Assembly (NCBI GenBank): GCA_963921935.1
Contig: OY998178.1
Location: forward strand, 200,416,862 to 200,480,861
Direction of reading: 5' to 3'
Length of the DNA stretch: 64,000 bases
From: Galeruca laticollis
Lineage: Eukaryota > Arthropoda > Insecta > Coleoptera > Chrysomelidae
Shown here: piece by piece, positions 21,818 to 33,660 of the stretch
Numbering within the stretch: position 1 is the stretch's first letter
How the letters are laid out: the number at the start of each line of letters is the position of its first letter
The notes under the pieces: model-generated
Database searches by the model: none
What the model saw: only the letters and a program-made list of their open reading frames with translations
Told to the model about the DNA's origin: nothing
Made by a program: the position numbers and the translations under genes

Positions 21818-23285
21818 AGGGTCGTTAAGGACCTATTTACGTTATTTACGGATTACTGACGAAAGTAATTTTGAGGGAGATTTCACCCCTCTATCTGATT
21901 GCTTATTTGGTTATGCCTAGTGACTGTCACCACAAAAAAATATTATGAATTAAGTACATCCCTTTTTAAATTCCTTCGAACGGTCTAAGCTATTTTTCCG
22001 AAAGAGCTTGAAGCCCCACCTCGGTTTATAATACGAGGATTTATTTTTAGAAAAGGTTAGAGTGATATTAAATGAAAAACCTGAGTTTAACTAATACATA
22101 TATATATATATACATTCCTTTATAAGATAGTCAGAATTTTATAATCAACAAACAATTAAAATAAGCAAAAAAAATTAAAGAAAATATAGAAGGTTTACAA
22201 TTAGCCTAGTCTCTAATTGGCGCAAAAAAGAATCAACTCAAAAAAAAATCGCTGAAATTACAATCCCCGTAGTTTTTTAGTAAAAGTATAAACAATGTGA
22301 AATTTATGAGAGAACGTGAGACAACACTTTAAAATGGGATTTTTTTTTATTAATACCCAAACAAAAAAAATTATAAATTTGGCCTATACGGCCGTAATCT
22401 AATGGAACTAGTACATACGGTTACAGTGAAATTTTGTCCACAATATAATGGACTACTGAGGATTGGTTCCTCCCTCTATTAAAAAAAAATATGTATCCGC
22501 TAAATGTCACTGTATACGTGTTTAAAATAACATGGAATGATTTAAACTGCCTGGGACTATTTGATCAAATAAAAAAATTAGTAATAACAAAAAATATATA
22601 TAAAATAAAAAACAGTTTCTTGTGAAGCCGTTACAAACTATCGCCTCTTACTGGCCCTCTTGATCTGTAGATCAGTTAATGGCCTTTTATGATTCCCGGC
22701 GGCAATATTTTGTAATACTTCCCTAAATACTACCCTGACAAATCTGATTAGTAGTTTAGATGTAGTCGATAGCGAGAAGCAATGTACCGACAGGTTACTA
22801 GTTTGTACAATATGACAACTCTCAGTCAATCTCTATATGTCCTGATTCTGCATGTACACCCCTCAAAACTGGTTAGTCTGTTAAATAAACGTTCAAAAGA
22901 CTCACCGGAGACGAATCTCTTCCCCTCAGACGTGGAGCGTGGAGGCCCAAAAAATATGCACGGAACAAACAACAACAAAAATTACTGATGCCAGTGATTT
23001 TAGCAATATTCACGAAAACTACCCGGGTTGTTCAGATCGCCGCGCCGGCTGAACAAGCTCTGGTCTCTTTCAATTTCTTTCATTCCCCTCTTCATTAAAT
23101 TTTTCAGTTACCTGTCGACTAAACTCCATATGTGGGTCGCTGAATTTGCGATTTCATACATGAGTTGATGTATTTCTCAATTTTTTGTTTTAAATTATGC
23201 TTCTAAAATACAGTTGAAGTAGCTTACGCTATAACTTATTTATACCCATCATTACACTAAACCAAGTTTAACAATATTTCTCGCA
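21818..23285. other. Unassigned insert inside gag
   Basis: The Gag reading is interrupted near 21818 (around AACCCTGAGGGTCG) and resumes near 23286 (around CGCAGGCTTAAAGG). The 1.47 kb in between has no recognisable protein. It contains long AT-rich runs and a GC-richer part at 22640-23100. I found neither matching terminal repeats nor a convincing target duplication. It could be a solo LTR or a non-autonomous element. Confidence 0.45.
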
Positions 23286-23650
23286 GGCTTAAAGGAACCG
23301 CTAGGTCCTATAATTTGAGCTATGAGACCTAATAGTCTAAACAAGTCATACAATTTATAAGAGAGGAAGACAACATTAATTATATTCAGAAAGGCCAATA
23401 TTTTTCTAATAGCATAAATTCTAATAACAGTGTGAGGAAATCTAATAATAATTCTAGGTATCTTAATTCAGTGCCTTAAAATTATTGGCAGTATCCTAAC
23501 CAACCTCCTTTAAGAAATCAATCATATCAACAACCCTCAACGTCCCAACAATTTCCCAGAGGACCCATTCAAATACAACAGCATACAAATCCTCCTCAGC
23601 ATTCTCCTAAATATCAAAATAGTAATCAAGTTTTTAGAAACTTTCAGAAT
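23286..23650 (+). pseudogene. Gag, C-terminal part
   Basis: After the insert the frame shows GLKEPLGPII and RPNSL, usual for the end of a Gypsy-type capsid, and then a Gln/Pro-rich tail (RNQSYQQPSTSQQFPRG, QQHTNPPQHSPK). Several stops separate the pieces. No zinc knuckle was seen. Confidence 0.55.
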
Positions 23651-24491
23651 GTATCCCTCTAACCCTATACGAGTACTTCGACTAGACAAATTTCAAATCA
23701 TTTTAGAAATTAAAACAATAATCATAACCGTAACCAAAAACCAAATTATATTGCCGAAGAAATATTTATTAATACTTCAGATATTATATATGAGGAATGA
23801 ATGCGAAGTAGCTCATTCTTCTAATCAAAATTACGAATATTACAGTGACGAAGTAGATGAAAATTATTCGGAAAACGGAAATTTTCAATTGGTTGGACGA
23901 AATTACATAGTTGAATTAAATATTTCTACAAATAAGCTAGAATTACCTTACCTCAAAATTTCAAATCCTCCTCTAAAATTACTATTACATAATGGTGCTA
24001 CAAAATCATTTTTACGATCAGAAATTGCTGAAAAATATAATAAAGAAATTTTTTTCTTGGAACCTTATACTGTTAAAGCTGTGTATCAGTCGTCAACTCA
24101 TCGACACTGTGCTAAAATACCTTTAATCTCAGAATTTAAACGAAGTGGTAACATAAAATTTTATTTATTTGATTTTCATAAATATTTTCAAGGTTTAATT
24201 GGGTCAGATGATTTAAAATTAATTAACACCAAAGTTGATTTTGATAAATCAAGTGTAGAGACTCCATTTGCTTCTATACCTATAAATTATTTTTCAAGTA
24301 ACCGTAAATGTAGCTTTAAGACAAAAATAGAACCATACAGTAGAATGCTGGTTAATATTCCTGTATTGACATATAATGGTGATATTTTAATACCAAAGCA
24401 AAGTATAAAAAATTGTGAAATTCCCTCTATTCTTACAACTGCAAAAAACGGATATGCAATTGTGGAAATTTTTAATAAAACAAGCAAATAA
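23649..24491 (+). pseudogene. Retroelement aspartic protease with lost active site
   Basis: The 280-codon frame has a Tyr/Glu/Asn-rich lead and then LLLHNGATKSFL, which aligns with the protease active-site loop where Asp-Thr/Ser-Gly is expected; here it reads His-Asn-Gly. LIGSDDLKLI further on is the typical second conserved block. The last third (about 24290-24490) is the linker to RT. Protease would have cut Gag and Pol; with the Asp lost it cannot. Confidence 0.7.
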
Positions 24492-25437
24492 TATTATTTT
24501 TAATTTAATAGAACCTATAAAATCAGCTGCTTTTGACAATCATTGTTATGAGTTATTTCACACAGATATTAGAGACAGTGGTTACACTGACAAACCTGAC
24601 ATTGAAGCACTTTTAAGAACCGATCAATTAAATTCGGAAGAGAGAAATCATATTTTGAAACTTTGCCGTAAATATAATGATATATTTTATAGACAAGGAG
24701 AACCTTTAACTTTCACTAAACAAATTAAACATATTATAAAAACTAAAGATGAACTTCCAATTTATTCAAAATCTTATAGATACCCTTTTGCACGTAAACA
24801 AGAAATTCTACGTCAAATTAAATCTATGTTAGATCAAGGTATTATAAGGCCAAGTACAAGTGCCTGTCTTCGAATGTTTGGGTTGTTCCTAAAAAACCAG
24901 ATGCATCAGGGAAGAAAAAACTGTAGATGATAGATACCCTATTCCTTTAATAAGTGACGTAATGGATAGACTAGGTAAATGTAATTATTTCAGTACATTT
25001 AATTAAGCTAGTGGATTTCATCAAATAGATATGAGTCCTGAAGATATACCAAAAACAGCTTTTAGAGTTGAAAACGGTCATTACGAATATTGTCGCATGC
25101 CAATGGGTTTAAAGAATTCACCTGCAACTTTCCAAAGGGTGATGGATAATATTCTCAGAGGATTACAGAACGAAATTTGTTTAGTGTATCTCGATGATAT
25201 AATAATATTTTCGACTTCACTATAGGAGCACCTAACTAATATTGATAAAGTTTTTAAACGATTAAGAGAAACAAATTTTAAATTATTATTAGATAAGTGT
25301 GAATTTTTTAAAAAAGAAGTTACTTATTTAGGCCATATAGTAACACCGGAAGGAGTTAAACCCAACCCGGATAAAATTTCAGCTTTAAAAATTATCCAAT
25401 TCGAAAGACTACCAGAGAAATAAAATCATTTTTAAGT
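24415..25437 (+). pseudogene. Gypsy-type reverse transcriptase, broken
   Basis: The frame 24415-24930 has the RT fingers, with IKHIIKTKDELPIYSKSYRY and LDQGIIRPSTS. In-frame stops and a frameshift follow around 24930-25010. The frame 25031-25225 has the palm: FRVENGHYEYCRMPMGLKNS and motif C VYLDDIIIF with both Asp. The thumb follows in another frame to 25437. Similarity to 17.6/297-type RT is clear. The copy cannot make a full enzyme. Confidence 0.85.
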
Positions 25438-25764
25438 TTGATTGGATATTATAGAAAATTTATTAAAGATTTCGCAAAAATTACTAAATGCTTAGAAAAG
25501 GATGCAAAAACTATACATGATGCTGAGTTTAAGTATTGCTTTGAATGTTGTAAAAATCTTTTAGAAAACGAACCAATTTTACAGTATCCGGATTTTAATA
25601 AAGATTTCATTTTAACTACAGATGCTAGTAATATTGCTCTGGGTGCAATATTATCACAAGGCACAGTTAAATTTGAATATAAATATAATTTTACAAATAT
25701 TAGGGGTAACAGAACATGCTATAGCATTCGCACGCCTTGGTATACTTCATACAAGTATAATTAG
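25438..25764 (+). pseudogene. Gypsy-type RNase H, N-terminal part
   Basis: The 108-codon frame contains MIGYYRKFIKDFAKI (connection) and LTTDASNIALGAILSQG with the first catalytic Asp. It breaks after 25764, and the rest of RNase H and the whole integrase are missing before the env-like region. Confidence 0.8.
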
Positions 25765-25859
25765 AATTGAAGAAATTGAATCAATGGTATATACAGTTTT
25801 AAAATTTCATACAGTAGATTAAATACTTTTTCAAAATTTAGAAAATGACACTTATAAAT

Positions 25860-26715
25860 ATTATGGAGTATTAGAAGTATAATCATATTGCTCAGACACA
25901 GATTATTTTTGTTATTCACTTTCCTATAGTATTACCTGATATATGTAATCACCTTTATTCCATACCTACCACAAATTCGACTACAATTATCCCTCATGAT
26001 ACCTATCTGATAATAAATGATGATTTCTACCAAATCATCCAACAACCCCCTGCATCAAGCGAGAAACCAGCCACTACTGTCCAGGGGGGTGGAGAGCGAG
26101 GATTGCGTATTCGAATTACTACTACATTTACAGCATCCCAAACCCAAGAGTTGTCAAAGAACCCCATTCAAAATTTCAAGAAATCTAATTCAACAAATTG
26201 ATGACGCTTCAGACGCCTACTACATTGCAATTTTTATTAATCGAACCAATATAGAAACGCGATGTGGAAGAAATGACTTCACATTCCTAAAAGGAAATTT
26301 TCTCATCAATGTATCCTATAAATGCGAATTTATTTTAGAAAACGAAAATTTTATTAATGAAAAATTTATAACGAAAAGGGTCAACCTCTATTGCTGCCTG
26401 AAGTTACCATGGATTATTCAACAAAGGAAGACGAATTACCCGAAATTCATTTAGAAAATATACCACTAGATGACATCCATTCACTTCAAGAAAAACAAAT
26501 AAAACCAATGGTCTTGAAACTTGAAACATCTCAACGCAAACCCAGTATCACCTTGGAATATAACGGCGTATATTATAGTAGCCATTTTAATATGTATCTA
26601 CGTTGCAAGAAAAATTACAAAATTTTATGAATTAACCACAGATGCTTCCATAGAAGAAGTAGGAGATGAAACAGTCCATCCTGAGCCACAACCTAGGGCA
26701 TTTTTCACTCCTTGA
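25860..26715 (+). pseudogene. Env-like remnant of an errantivirus-type element
   Basis: Three overlapping frames (26017-26454, 26391-26630, 26521-26715) show a weak match to the C-terminal half of envelope proteins of insect errantiviruses: a Cys-containing extracellular segment, a stretch with LPEVTMDY, and near 26545-26600 a hydrophobic segment (AYIIVAILICIYVA) suited to a membrane anchor, followed by a short tail ending at 26715. Position between pol and the 3' LTR agrees. Frameshifts and stops break it. The assignment rests on position and the anchor and is moderate. Confidence 0.5.
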
Positions 26716-26739
26716 AATATGCCACACTCTAATGCCGGA

Positions 26740-27516
26740 GGTTGAACACCGTATATAGATGCTGACAGCGGACTTCATTATTTTGTTTATTGCTGACTTG
26801 CTTATTATATATATTTTATTGCTGATATAGATAGTTTTGCTAATTAATTATTTCATCATATATATTCAGTCTGATGTCAATTTTTAATTAATGAAGATCA
26901 TAGTAGTAAAATAATATTGTTTTTCTGAAATCGTCAAGAAAGCTTGTCATGACAGAACTCAGGTTGGTCATGAAAGTTTTTATGTCATTGTCATTTTTAG
27001 ACTGCAATTGAATTAGAAATCGTCACTTATCTTATGAAACGTTTATTTAATATAATTAAAAACACTAACAATCAAATACAACAAATATTATTAATTGGTA
27101 TTAGAACAATGAAAATTAATGTTAATGCTGCCGACACTAGTATTATGCACATTAGAAAAGTTTATTCCAGGTATATAATTCAATGCATTATTTTTTCTGT
27201 TGCGTTAGTTAACTTCTCATACGAATCTGATGTTGATATATTTTTTCAGTTTAAAACAATTTTTAATTTTGAAAAACGATTTCAGAAAAAATATAATACA
27301 TCACTGGTCATGAAAGTGTCTCTGCTTGACTCGGAGGCTTTAAAGAGATACTCGGATGCTACGCATCCTCTTACTCTTCAATAAGCCTCCTCTTCTGCAA
27401 AGTTTCACTTTCATGACTTTTAATGTAATATACTATTAATTAAGTTTTGAAACTAGTTCTATTTAAGTAATTAAATTGTTTTTAAAAATAAGTTCTCGAA
27501 ATGGAGACTTATAAGT
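26740..27516 (+). repeat. 3' LTR region
   Basis: The right end is fixed by the match to the 5' LTR remnant (AGTTCTCGAAATGGAGACTT at 27491-27510). The left end is not visible with certainty; a purine-rich CCGGAGG lies near 26738-26744. The open frame at 27034-27384 falls within the LTR and has no recognisable similarity. Confidence 0.5.
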
Positions 27517-28240
27517 CACGTTTAACTTATAGAAGAATTTTTACATAATCTAGTTTCTTTAATATGACATTTTAATTTCATATTTCACCTTGTCAGCTTG
27601 ACAACTACACTCTCGGGAGCGCGTTCATAATCGATTACCGTGTTGGCGCGGACTCTTGCTGAAATGAACCCCCATGGCACTCCTAGCGGTTTAGATTTGA
27701 CGAAGGTATGGCTTATTTTTGTTTCATGGAAAAATTTGGCATGTCACATTTTCAATATACTTCCAAAATCCACAATTTGGTAAGACCATTAATTTGTTAT
27801 GCTTATATTTAAGCTAATATTAATAAATCCATGTTACTAAAATATAATAAAATTCAATAGTATATTTTCTAGAAGCATTTCAAAGTTTGACACAGCATGC
27901 CAAAGTAAGATAAACAAGCCACACTGAGAACACGCTCCACTCTGCTTGATATTTCGAGATATTTAACAAATTGTTAAAACTTGTAACGAGTTATTTTTTG
28001 AAGCATTTCCGATGGTATTTTAATTTTAATAAGTGGATATAACTCGTTACTTACTTTCCAATTTTGATATCTGGTACCGTTTCAGTCCCGTAACATTAAT
28101 TTAAGTATTTATTTCATTCGTAATTCAAAAGCCATGATTTACCATCTAAAGAAATATGTAAAATTTATTAAATTCCACTTTTCAAAATTTTAATTATCGA
28201 GGACGCCCAGTATATAAACTAGTTTAATTAAAACCAAAGC
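27517..28240. other. Non-coding stretch
   Basis: No gene or repeat recognised. Confidence 0.5.
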
Positions 28241-28248
28241 CGTCCTTT
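28241..28248 (+). repeat. Target duplication of hAT element 1, left copy
   Basis: CGTCCTTT against CGTCCAGT at 33099-33106: six of eight match, as expected for an old 8-bp hAT duplication. Confidence 0.6.
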
Positions 28249-28310
28249 CAGCGCCGGATTTAGACTTCAGCGGCCCATAAGCAGAGCATGTGGTGGAGGC
28301 CCTCAAATCG
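28249..28310 (+). repeat. hAT element 1 left terminal inverted repeat
   Basis: Starts CAGCGCCGGATTTAGA and contains GCGGCCCATAAGC; pairs with 33045-33098. Confidence 0.8.
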
Positions 28311-28442
28311 TTTGTGGTTAACTGTTGAAAGTTTCTATTAAGGTCAAGGTAAAGAAGAAAGCAACTAAATAAGTTGGCTAACACAAAATTTATTCAAAAT
28401 TAAACTAGAAAACAACTAAAATAATTTTAGTTTACCTACAAG

Positions 28443-30793
28443 CTAAATTATTTTTCGTCTGATTTTCACATCAATAAACGTATCGATAATATTGTCGAAG
28501 TCTGTTTCCCTCAAAACATCACTCTCTAAACTAAGGAGAGTTAAAACATTTAATCTGTCCTCGGTCATAGAACTTCGGAGTTTATTTTTTATTTGCTTCA
28601 GTTTTGAGAAGGATCTTTCAGCCGTACAATTTGTCACCATTAGTGTGAGATAAATTCTCAGAATTACCTCAACGCTGGGAAAGCAATCTTTAACATTGTT
28701 TTTACACAACAATTCATACATCCATCTCTCATAGTTAATATCTTCTCTTCTGTTCAAATTCTTCATACTGAACTATAAAAAGTTTGAAATGTATGAATTC
28801 GTTGCCAAGTGAATCATCTACGTCGTCGCAGTAGGTTTTCACCAAGTTTTGGCTGGCAGACAAAATTTCTTGATCAGAAATAGCAGTTAAATTCTTCAAA
28901 AATCCAAATCGTGCATTTATAAGTGAGTACGCGTCCATTCTCTTCTGAAGAGCGGTCATGAGCTGGTCGACAACTGGGATGTAGCTTTGAGTCCTAAATT
29001 TGTCCGAGGGTGATAACTGAACTTCCGAAGCTTGTGGGCAATCTAAAGTGGACAACCGGATGTTTCTTTTTGTTTTTCTCCTGTTTTCTTCTTCGTAGTT
29101 TCGGCGATCAACTAGCTCTAAAGCTTTTACTTCATATTCATTAAAACTGTCTCTTTTATATTCAAGGTTGATTTTAATGAAGTAAGCAGTGCTGCAGCAG
29201 TATTCAAGTCCAATCTAGGATTTTGTAGGCTTTCACTGACTTTGTTTATATGTCCCAAAATATCATCCCAAAAAACTGTATAAATGGCTGTTTCTAACTT
29301 TGCCATTCTATCATGCAAACCAACAGCTGTTGCTCTTGATTTAGCTATGTCTTCTTCGTCGTCAATAATTTCTTCGAGGGCATTTATAAAACCTTTATAG
29401 CCCCGCAAGAGTGCTTTAGTGGTTTCAACTCGACATGACCAGCGAGTTGTTGTCGTTCTTTTCGGCACAAGAATAGGTTGGTCAGTTTTCGCTTCTTTTA
29501 AACAGCGACTAAGTGTATTGTACCTGTTAGTTGAAGCCGTAAAATATACATACAGCTCTTCTAAAAAATCAAAGAAACTTATTGCTCTGAGACAACAACT
29601 GGCCGCCGATTGTATGACAAGATTAAGCGAATGGCCAAAGCACGGCACCCAAGCTGCTAGGCTATTTTCTTCTTGTATTAATGCTTGTAGGCCATTATAT
29701 CTTCCACTCATTGCAGAAGCATTGTCGTACGAGTGTCCACGAACGTTCTTCAGGTTCAGCTCGTTTTGGTCTAGAAAATTAATCAAGCCCTCATACATAT
29801 CCTTCGCCTTATGACCCTGGTTAGGCATAAAAATAAGAAAACGCTCAACAGGAGCGTGCCCTTCAATAAACCGAACCACTAACGTCAATTGATCAACATG
29901 GCCTTCGTCAGGAGTCGAGTCCAGAAAAATTGAAAAATATTTTGCAGTTTTCACTCGATCAATAATAATTTTTAAAACGGCTTTTCCTAAAATTTCTAGC
30001 AGTTTCTCACAAATCGTGGATGACAAGTAGTTTGTGTGACCACTTCCACGGTTGCCATGTTCTTCTAAATGTTTTTGAAAAAAAAAACATCGTAGTCAGT
30101 TAAAAGTTCTAGTATTCCAAGGTAGTTGCCGTTGTTAGGAGACCCGAGAGTTTCGTTTTCCCCTTTAAATTACAATCCCCTTTCGCTGAGAAAAGCTATG
30201 ACTCGCAACACTCTTTTAAGAACTTCTCGCCAATACTTAACACTTTTTTCCATTTGCTCCCCCAGTTCTCGATCTATGCGACCAATTAGTTGGGATCATC
30301 GCCCAGTATAATCGATTGAAGCCTTCAAATGATTTTTCGAGGTTTCATGTTCAATCAATCGTGCGACGGCATTTCTCCAATCACAAAAGCCCTCATGGGT
30401 AAACTGTGAACGTACTGGTGAGAAAAGCTTGCATACAAAACTGAAGAGATGCCCTTTGCTTGGAGAAAAGCATAACCACTAGCGTTTTTTAGCCTAGCCG
30501 TTTTTTGTTCTTCGAATGAAAAAGCTTTTCTTGAATTTCCTTCTATATATACTGGTTTTTCCAGACTCGGTATAGAATTGCGGGGCTGACTTTTTATCGA
30601 ATAGTACCTCGTTGCAATACTGAAGGGAGGTGATGTCCATTTTAATACAACAATCAATGGTACCGGGGGTTAAAATTTCAGGCCACAGACCAATGTCTTT
30701 TTCCAAGTTAAAACTTTCACAGATGTTGACAGACAGATGCACTAGAGCTTCAGTGGATTCTTCTGTTGATGTCGCAGGCGCGTCTTCTGGAAC
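28443..30793 (-). pseudogene. hAT transposase, main exon, broken
   Basis: From the splice acceptor at 30793 the minus strand encodes an N-terminal stretch, a TTF-type zinc finger (about 30700-30340, with CDWRNAVARLIEHE in one frame), and then a 299-codon frame (30026-29127) with the DUF4371/RNase H-like catalytic core: FSIFLDSTPDEGHVDQL (first Asp), RGHSYDNASAMSGRYNG (second Asp) and CFGHSLNLVIQ. The last part (28766-28443) holds the hATC dimerisation domain, CTAERSFSKLKQIKNKLRSS, with the catalytic Glu region. Frame changes near 30350, 30050, 29100 and 28750 inactivate it. Similar proteins are annotated as ZMYM1-like in insects. Confidence 0.9.
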
Positions 30794-31259
30794 CTGAAAG
30801 AAATAATTAGAATAAACATAACGTACCTTTGATTCGAGAAGTTTATAAATTCGCCTACCTATTATAATTACACAGTACGTTACCTAATGACTAAAATGAC
30901 ATCAGTAACTAATTCAAAAAACAACGAATAGTGTTCAAAGTTTCAAAATTAAACTCTCCCATACTTTTTATTTCCATACAAAACTTTGAACTCACCATCT
31001 AAACAAAATAAATTTAAATTAATTTAAAATATTAAAAGATATAAGAAAGTACTAATTTTATACATAATGTAAAATGGAAGTGTTTCAGGTATAAAATTTG
31101 AATAATTCTTGGTTTCGTTTTATTTTCAAAAAGATTATTTATGAGGTAACGTACTTTCGATAGCAGTTGTTTAATCGTCTATACACACTTAACGATTAGA
31201 TATAAACACCGACAGATCATCTCGCTCTAAAAATTTTCACGGATTTTGTAAGCGCTTAC
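30794..31259 (-). other. Intron of the hAT element 1 transposase gene
   Basis: 466 bp, starting GTAAGCGCTT and ending TATTTCTTTCAG on the minus strand. It joins the acidic/Ser-rich exon 1 to the zinc-finger exon. Confidence 0.6.
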
Positions 31260-31532
31260 CATATTATTGCAATTCTCTGCAGATACTAAGTCATCTACCT
31301 GCAGTGGGCTTGCACAACAAGATGTGGTATCATCGTTAAGAGAGTGAGAAGTAGTTGCAACATCACTCTTTGCCATAGATGGTGCAGTAAAAAAATCAGT
31401 CATACGACGTGATTTAGCTAAAACTTCTTCAGTCTTCTTTTCTTTTTCAGCGGCAGCTTTCCGCTATTCACTTCCGCTTAAATATTGTCGCTTTCCTCTA
31501 TGACGATCAGCACTGGACAAATGGCGGTCCAT
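31260..31532 (-). pseudogene. hAT element 1 transposase, exon 1
   Basis: Starts at ATG 31532 with MDRHLSSADRHRGKRQYLSG, followed by one in-frame TAG, then RKAAAEKEKKTEEVLAKSRR and a Ser/Thr-rich stretch. The basic lead followed by an SG-x-RK-AA/K-rich segment is the usual N-terminus of ZMYM1-like hAT proteins. It ends at a GTAAGC donor (31259). Confidence 0.65.
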
Positions 31533-31589
31533 ATTGGGTCGCTTCTCGCTTCACCTTTAAAAACAAATTAATCCATTCTACCAAATTTA

Positions 31590-31810
31590 TATTATAAATG
31601 TGAAAATATGTTGGTTTGTTTGTCCGCCTTTCACGCCTACACTACTGATCCGGTTTTAATGAAATATTATACAGAGATAGAGTAGACCTGAAGAAAGGGC
31701 ATAGGCTACCTTTTATCTTGAATTTTGACATGTTCCTCAAGGAGCGCGAAGCGCGATATAACCGAAATCTACACGGGCGAGACTGCACTGAGGGTGGGCA
31801 GGTAGTATTT
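31590..31810. repeat. Dispersed repeat resembling insect Helitron-like ends
   Basis: The stretch TTGTTTGTCCGCCTTTCACG, then GATCCGGTTTTAATGAAAT, GAGATAGAGTAGACC, a GCGCGAAGCGCG palindrome and a CGGGCGAGACTGC end resembles, from memory, a widespread insect short repeat attributed to Helitrons. Boundaries and class are not certain. Confidence 0.35.
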
Positions 31811-32589
31811 TAATATACTAAGCATTCCTTGACAAATTTCGTATCAATGAGAAAGTTTCAAATTTTTTTATTTCACTTTCATTATGATAGAGTTAAGCTT
31901 ACATTGAAATTTTTTTTTAATTTTTGAAATAACTGCAAAAATGACAGTAAGCTACGTCATAAGCTACTATATTAAAGCCATGAAACAAACTAATCAGCAA
32001 ACTTAGACCCTTAGACGGACAAAAAAAATATTTGAAAAATAAAAATAAAATGTTCCTTATTTCTACCAAGGTATATAGGTATTCCTTTGATTGTATGTTA
32101 TAGGAAACTTCCTTATAATTGTTAACAGCGGAACAGTACATACATGTTTGTTTTAAAGTTTGACTGTCAAAAGTTAACCGAGTAGGTATCTACTCGATTT
32201 TCCTTAATCTTGTTCGATGCAAACTGCTCATTGCTTTGTTAATTAGGTTTACTTTGTTGCTTATTTAGCCAATGTTTATTTTAACATTATTATACTTAAA
32301 ATACATGATTTATCTACTTACCTTACTTCTAGGGCAGTCTAGGCGGTCTTCAAAATATAAACCAAAAAAGACGTGCAAAAGTTGAACTTATACCGCGTTC
32401 TTAAAAAACAGACGCAACTTTATTTTCAACGATTAACATAAAAAATCAACAATAACATAAACTTTAGGGATTAATATTTACACATTCACTACTTACTTAC
32501 AAAAAAGAAACGAGAAACGAGTTTATTCAATTACTTAATTAATACACCTGTTGACGTTTCGACGTTTGATACTCAACTGTCAATGCAAA

Positions 32590-32890
32590 AAACCAGTTTA
32601 TTCATGTCGAGCGAGGTGCATACGTACGCGCCAATGCGCACTTGGGTGGGCGGGTGGCGCGGCGGGCGGCGTGACTTTTTCCATAGAGAGAGAGAGAGAG
32701 CGAGACGCCGCTCTATACCTTCATAAACGCGTCTCACTGGCTTTCTCAATGGAAAAAGTCCTGTTCTTTTAATAGCAAAAATTATTCGCGTGCCGTGTGA
32801 CACGCCATTTTCGGCTGTTGCTATTGGACTAGCGCGGCGCGGTAGAATGCGCGAAAGGCGCCACTTGTGTTCATATTTCGTGCTGCTTGA
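32590..32890 (-). promoter_or_regulatory. GC-rich segment, possible promoter of hAT element 1
   Basis: This is much richer in GC than its neighbours (GGTGGCGCGGCGGGCGGCG near 32650) and includes an (AG)n run at 32685-32702. It lies upstream of exon 1 and inside the right end of the element. The promoter role is inferred from position only. Confidence 0.3.
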
Positions 32891-33044
32891 TCTCGCAGAT
32901 TTTTAAATGTTATCTTTTCCCGCCCAAAGATAAAAATAAGTTTTTCATCTAACTATTTGTAACAAAACTCAGTATTTTTTTGTTTCTACCTTTATTGATT
33001 TAATTTAATTGCCTTTTTTTTGTGGTGTGGTGGCGGCCCCTTTG

Positions 33045-33098
33045 TGGTGGCGGCCCATAGGCAACTGCCTATGTTGCTTGTGCTTAAAACCGGCACTG
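33045..33098 (-). repeat. hAT element 1 right terminal inverted repeat
   Basis: The reverse complement starts CAGTGCCGGTTTTAAGCAC and goes on to CATAGGCAGTTGCCTATGG, itself a palindrome (CATAGGCA..TGCCTATG). Confidence 0.85.
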
Positions 33099-33106
33099 CG
33101 TCCAGT
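33099..33106 (+). repeat. Target duplication of hAT element 1, right copy
   Basis: CGTCCAGT, see 28241-28248. Confidence 0.6.
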
Positions 33107-33540
33107 ACAGTCGAAATATTTCTTGTAAGTAAATCGATTCAAGTTAATTACCCCACCACCGTTATCGCCAAAAATTTTAGGTAGAAATGAAATTATAAAT
33201 TCCAAAAAAACCGGGCGTTTTTGAGAAGTTGAATCCAGATATCTATCGCAGTATCAAATTGATAGTATTGAAGTCAAGTGTCCGACTGTCCCTTATTTTT
33301 TGAGTAAGTGAAAATTTATTTTTGAAGACCGAATAAAATATTTCGCAGAGTTTTAATTTCAATAAACGGTTTAGTAGTTTGGCTATTTAAGAATATAATA
33401 CCGTATTTTGATAAGCCGGTGTTTTTTTGAAGCGATAAAAACAAAACTTATTTATAGTTTTTATTATCGCTTCCTTTATATTGTTTCTTTGAAATTAGTG
33501 TCTGATCCTTCAACACATTGAAATAACATTTTGATTTTAA
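33107..33540. other. Non-coding stretch
   Basis: No gene or repeat recognised. Confidence 0.5.
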
Positions 33541-33544
33541 TTTT

Positions 33545-33660
33545 GCGATTTAGATTGTTATACATATTGTCCTGTTTTAAATTACCCAAATACGTATTAG
33601 ATTTTTTTTTGCTTTTTCTTTGCAATACAATATTAGCTCGCTGGTATTTGAAAAACTGAA
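33545..33660 (+). repeat. Direct repeat flanking the array, copy 1
   Basis: From GCGATTTAGATTGTTATAC to CTGGTATTTGAAAAACTGAA; nearly identical to 34522-34637. It marks a segmental duplication of a larger unit that includes at least one hairpin. Confidence 0.88.

Larger units (their letters stand above)
21020..27516 (+). mobile_element. Decayed Gypsy/errantivirus-like element
   Basis: Order on the plus strand: remnant of the 5' LTR (21020-21062), primer binding site (21063), gag (21232-21693), an unassigned insert (about 21818-23285), gag C-terminus (to about 23650), protease (23649-24491), RT (24415-25437), RNase H (25438-25764), an env-like remnant (about 25860-26715) and a 3' LTR ending at 27516. 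The two LTR ends share AGTTCTCGAAATGGAGACTT. The integrase region is absent between RNase H and the env-like part. Many stops and frameshifts: an old, inactive provirus-like copy. It is described as found and not reconstructed. Confidence 0.82.
28249..33098 (-). mobile_element. hAT element 1, ZMYM1-like transposase group
   Basis: The 4850-bp element begins CAGCGCCGGATTTAGACTTC and ends in the reverse complement of CAGTGCCGGTTTTAAGCAC. The subterminal GGCGGCCCATAGGCA near the right end matches GCGGCCCATAAGCAG near the left. It encodes a transposase on the minus strand in two exons (31532-31260 and from 30793 down). A GC-rich segment upstream of exon 1 (32590-32880) may be its promoter. The gene has an in-frame stop in exon 1 and several frameshifts. 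Confidence 0.85.

Noticed and set aside
27034..27384. 116-codon open frame
   Set aside because: Lies in the 3' LTR of the Gypsy/errantivirus-like element; no recognisable domain.
30126..30311. Plus-strand open frame in hAT element 1
   Set aside because: Antisense of the transposase zinc-finger region.
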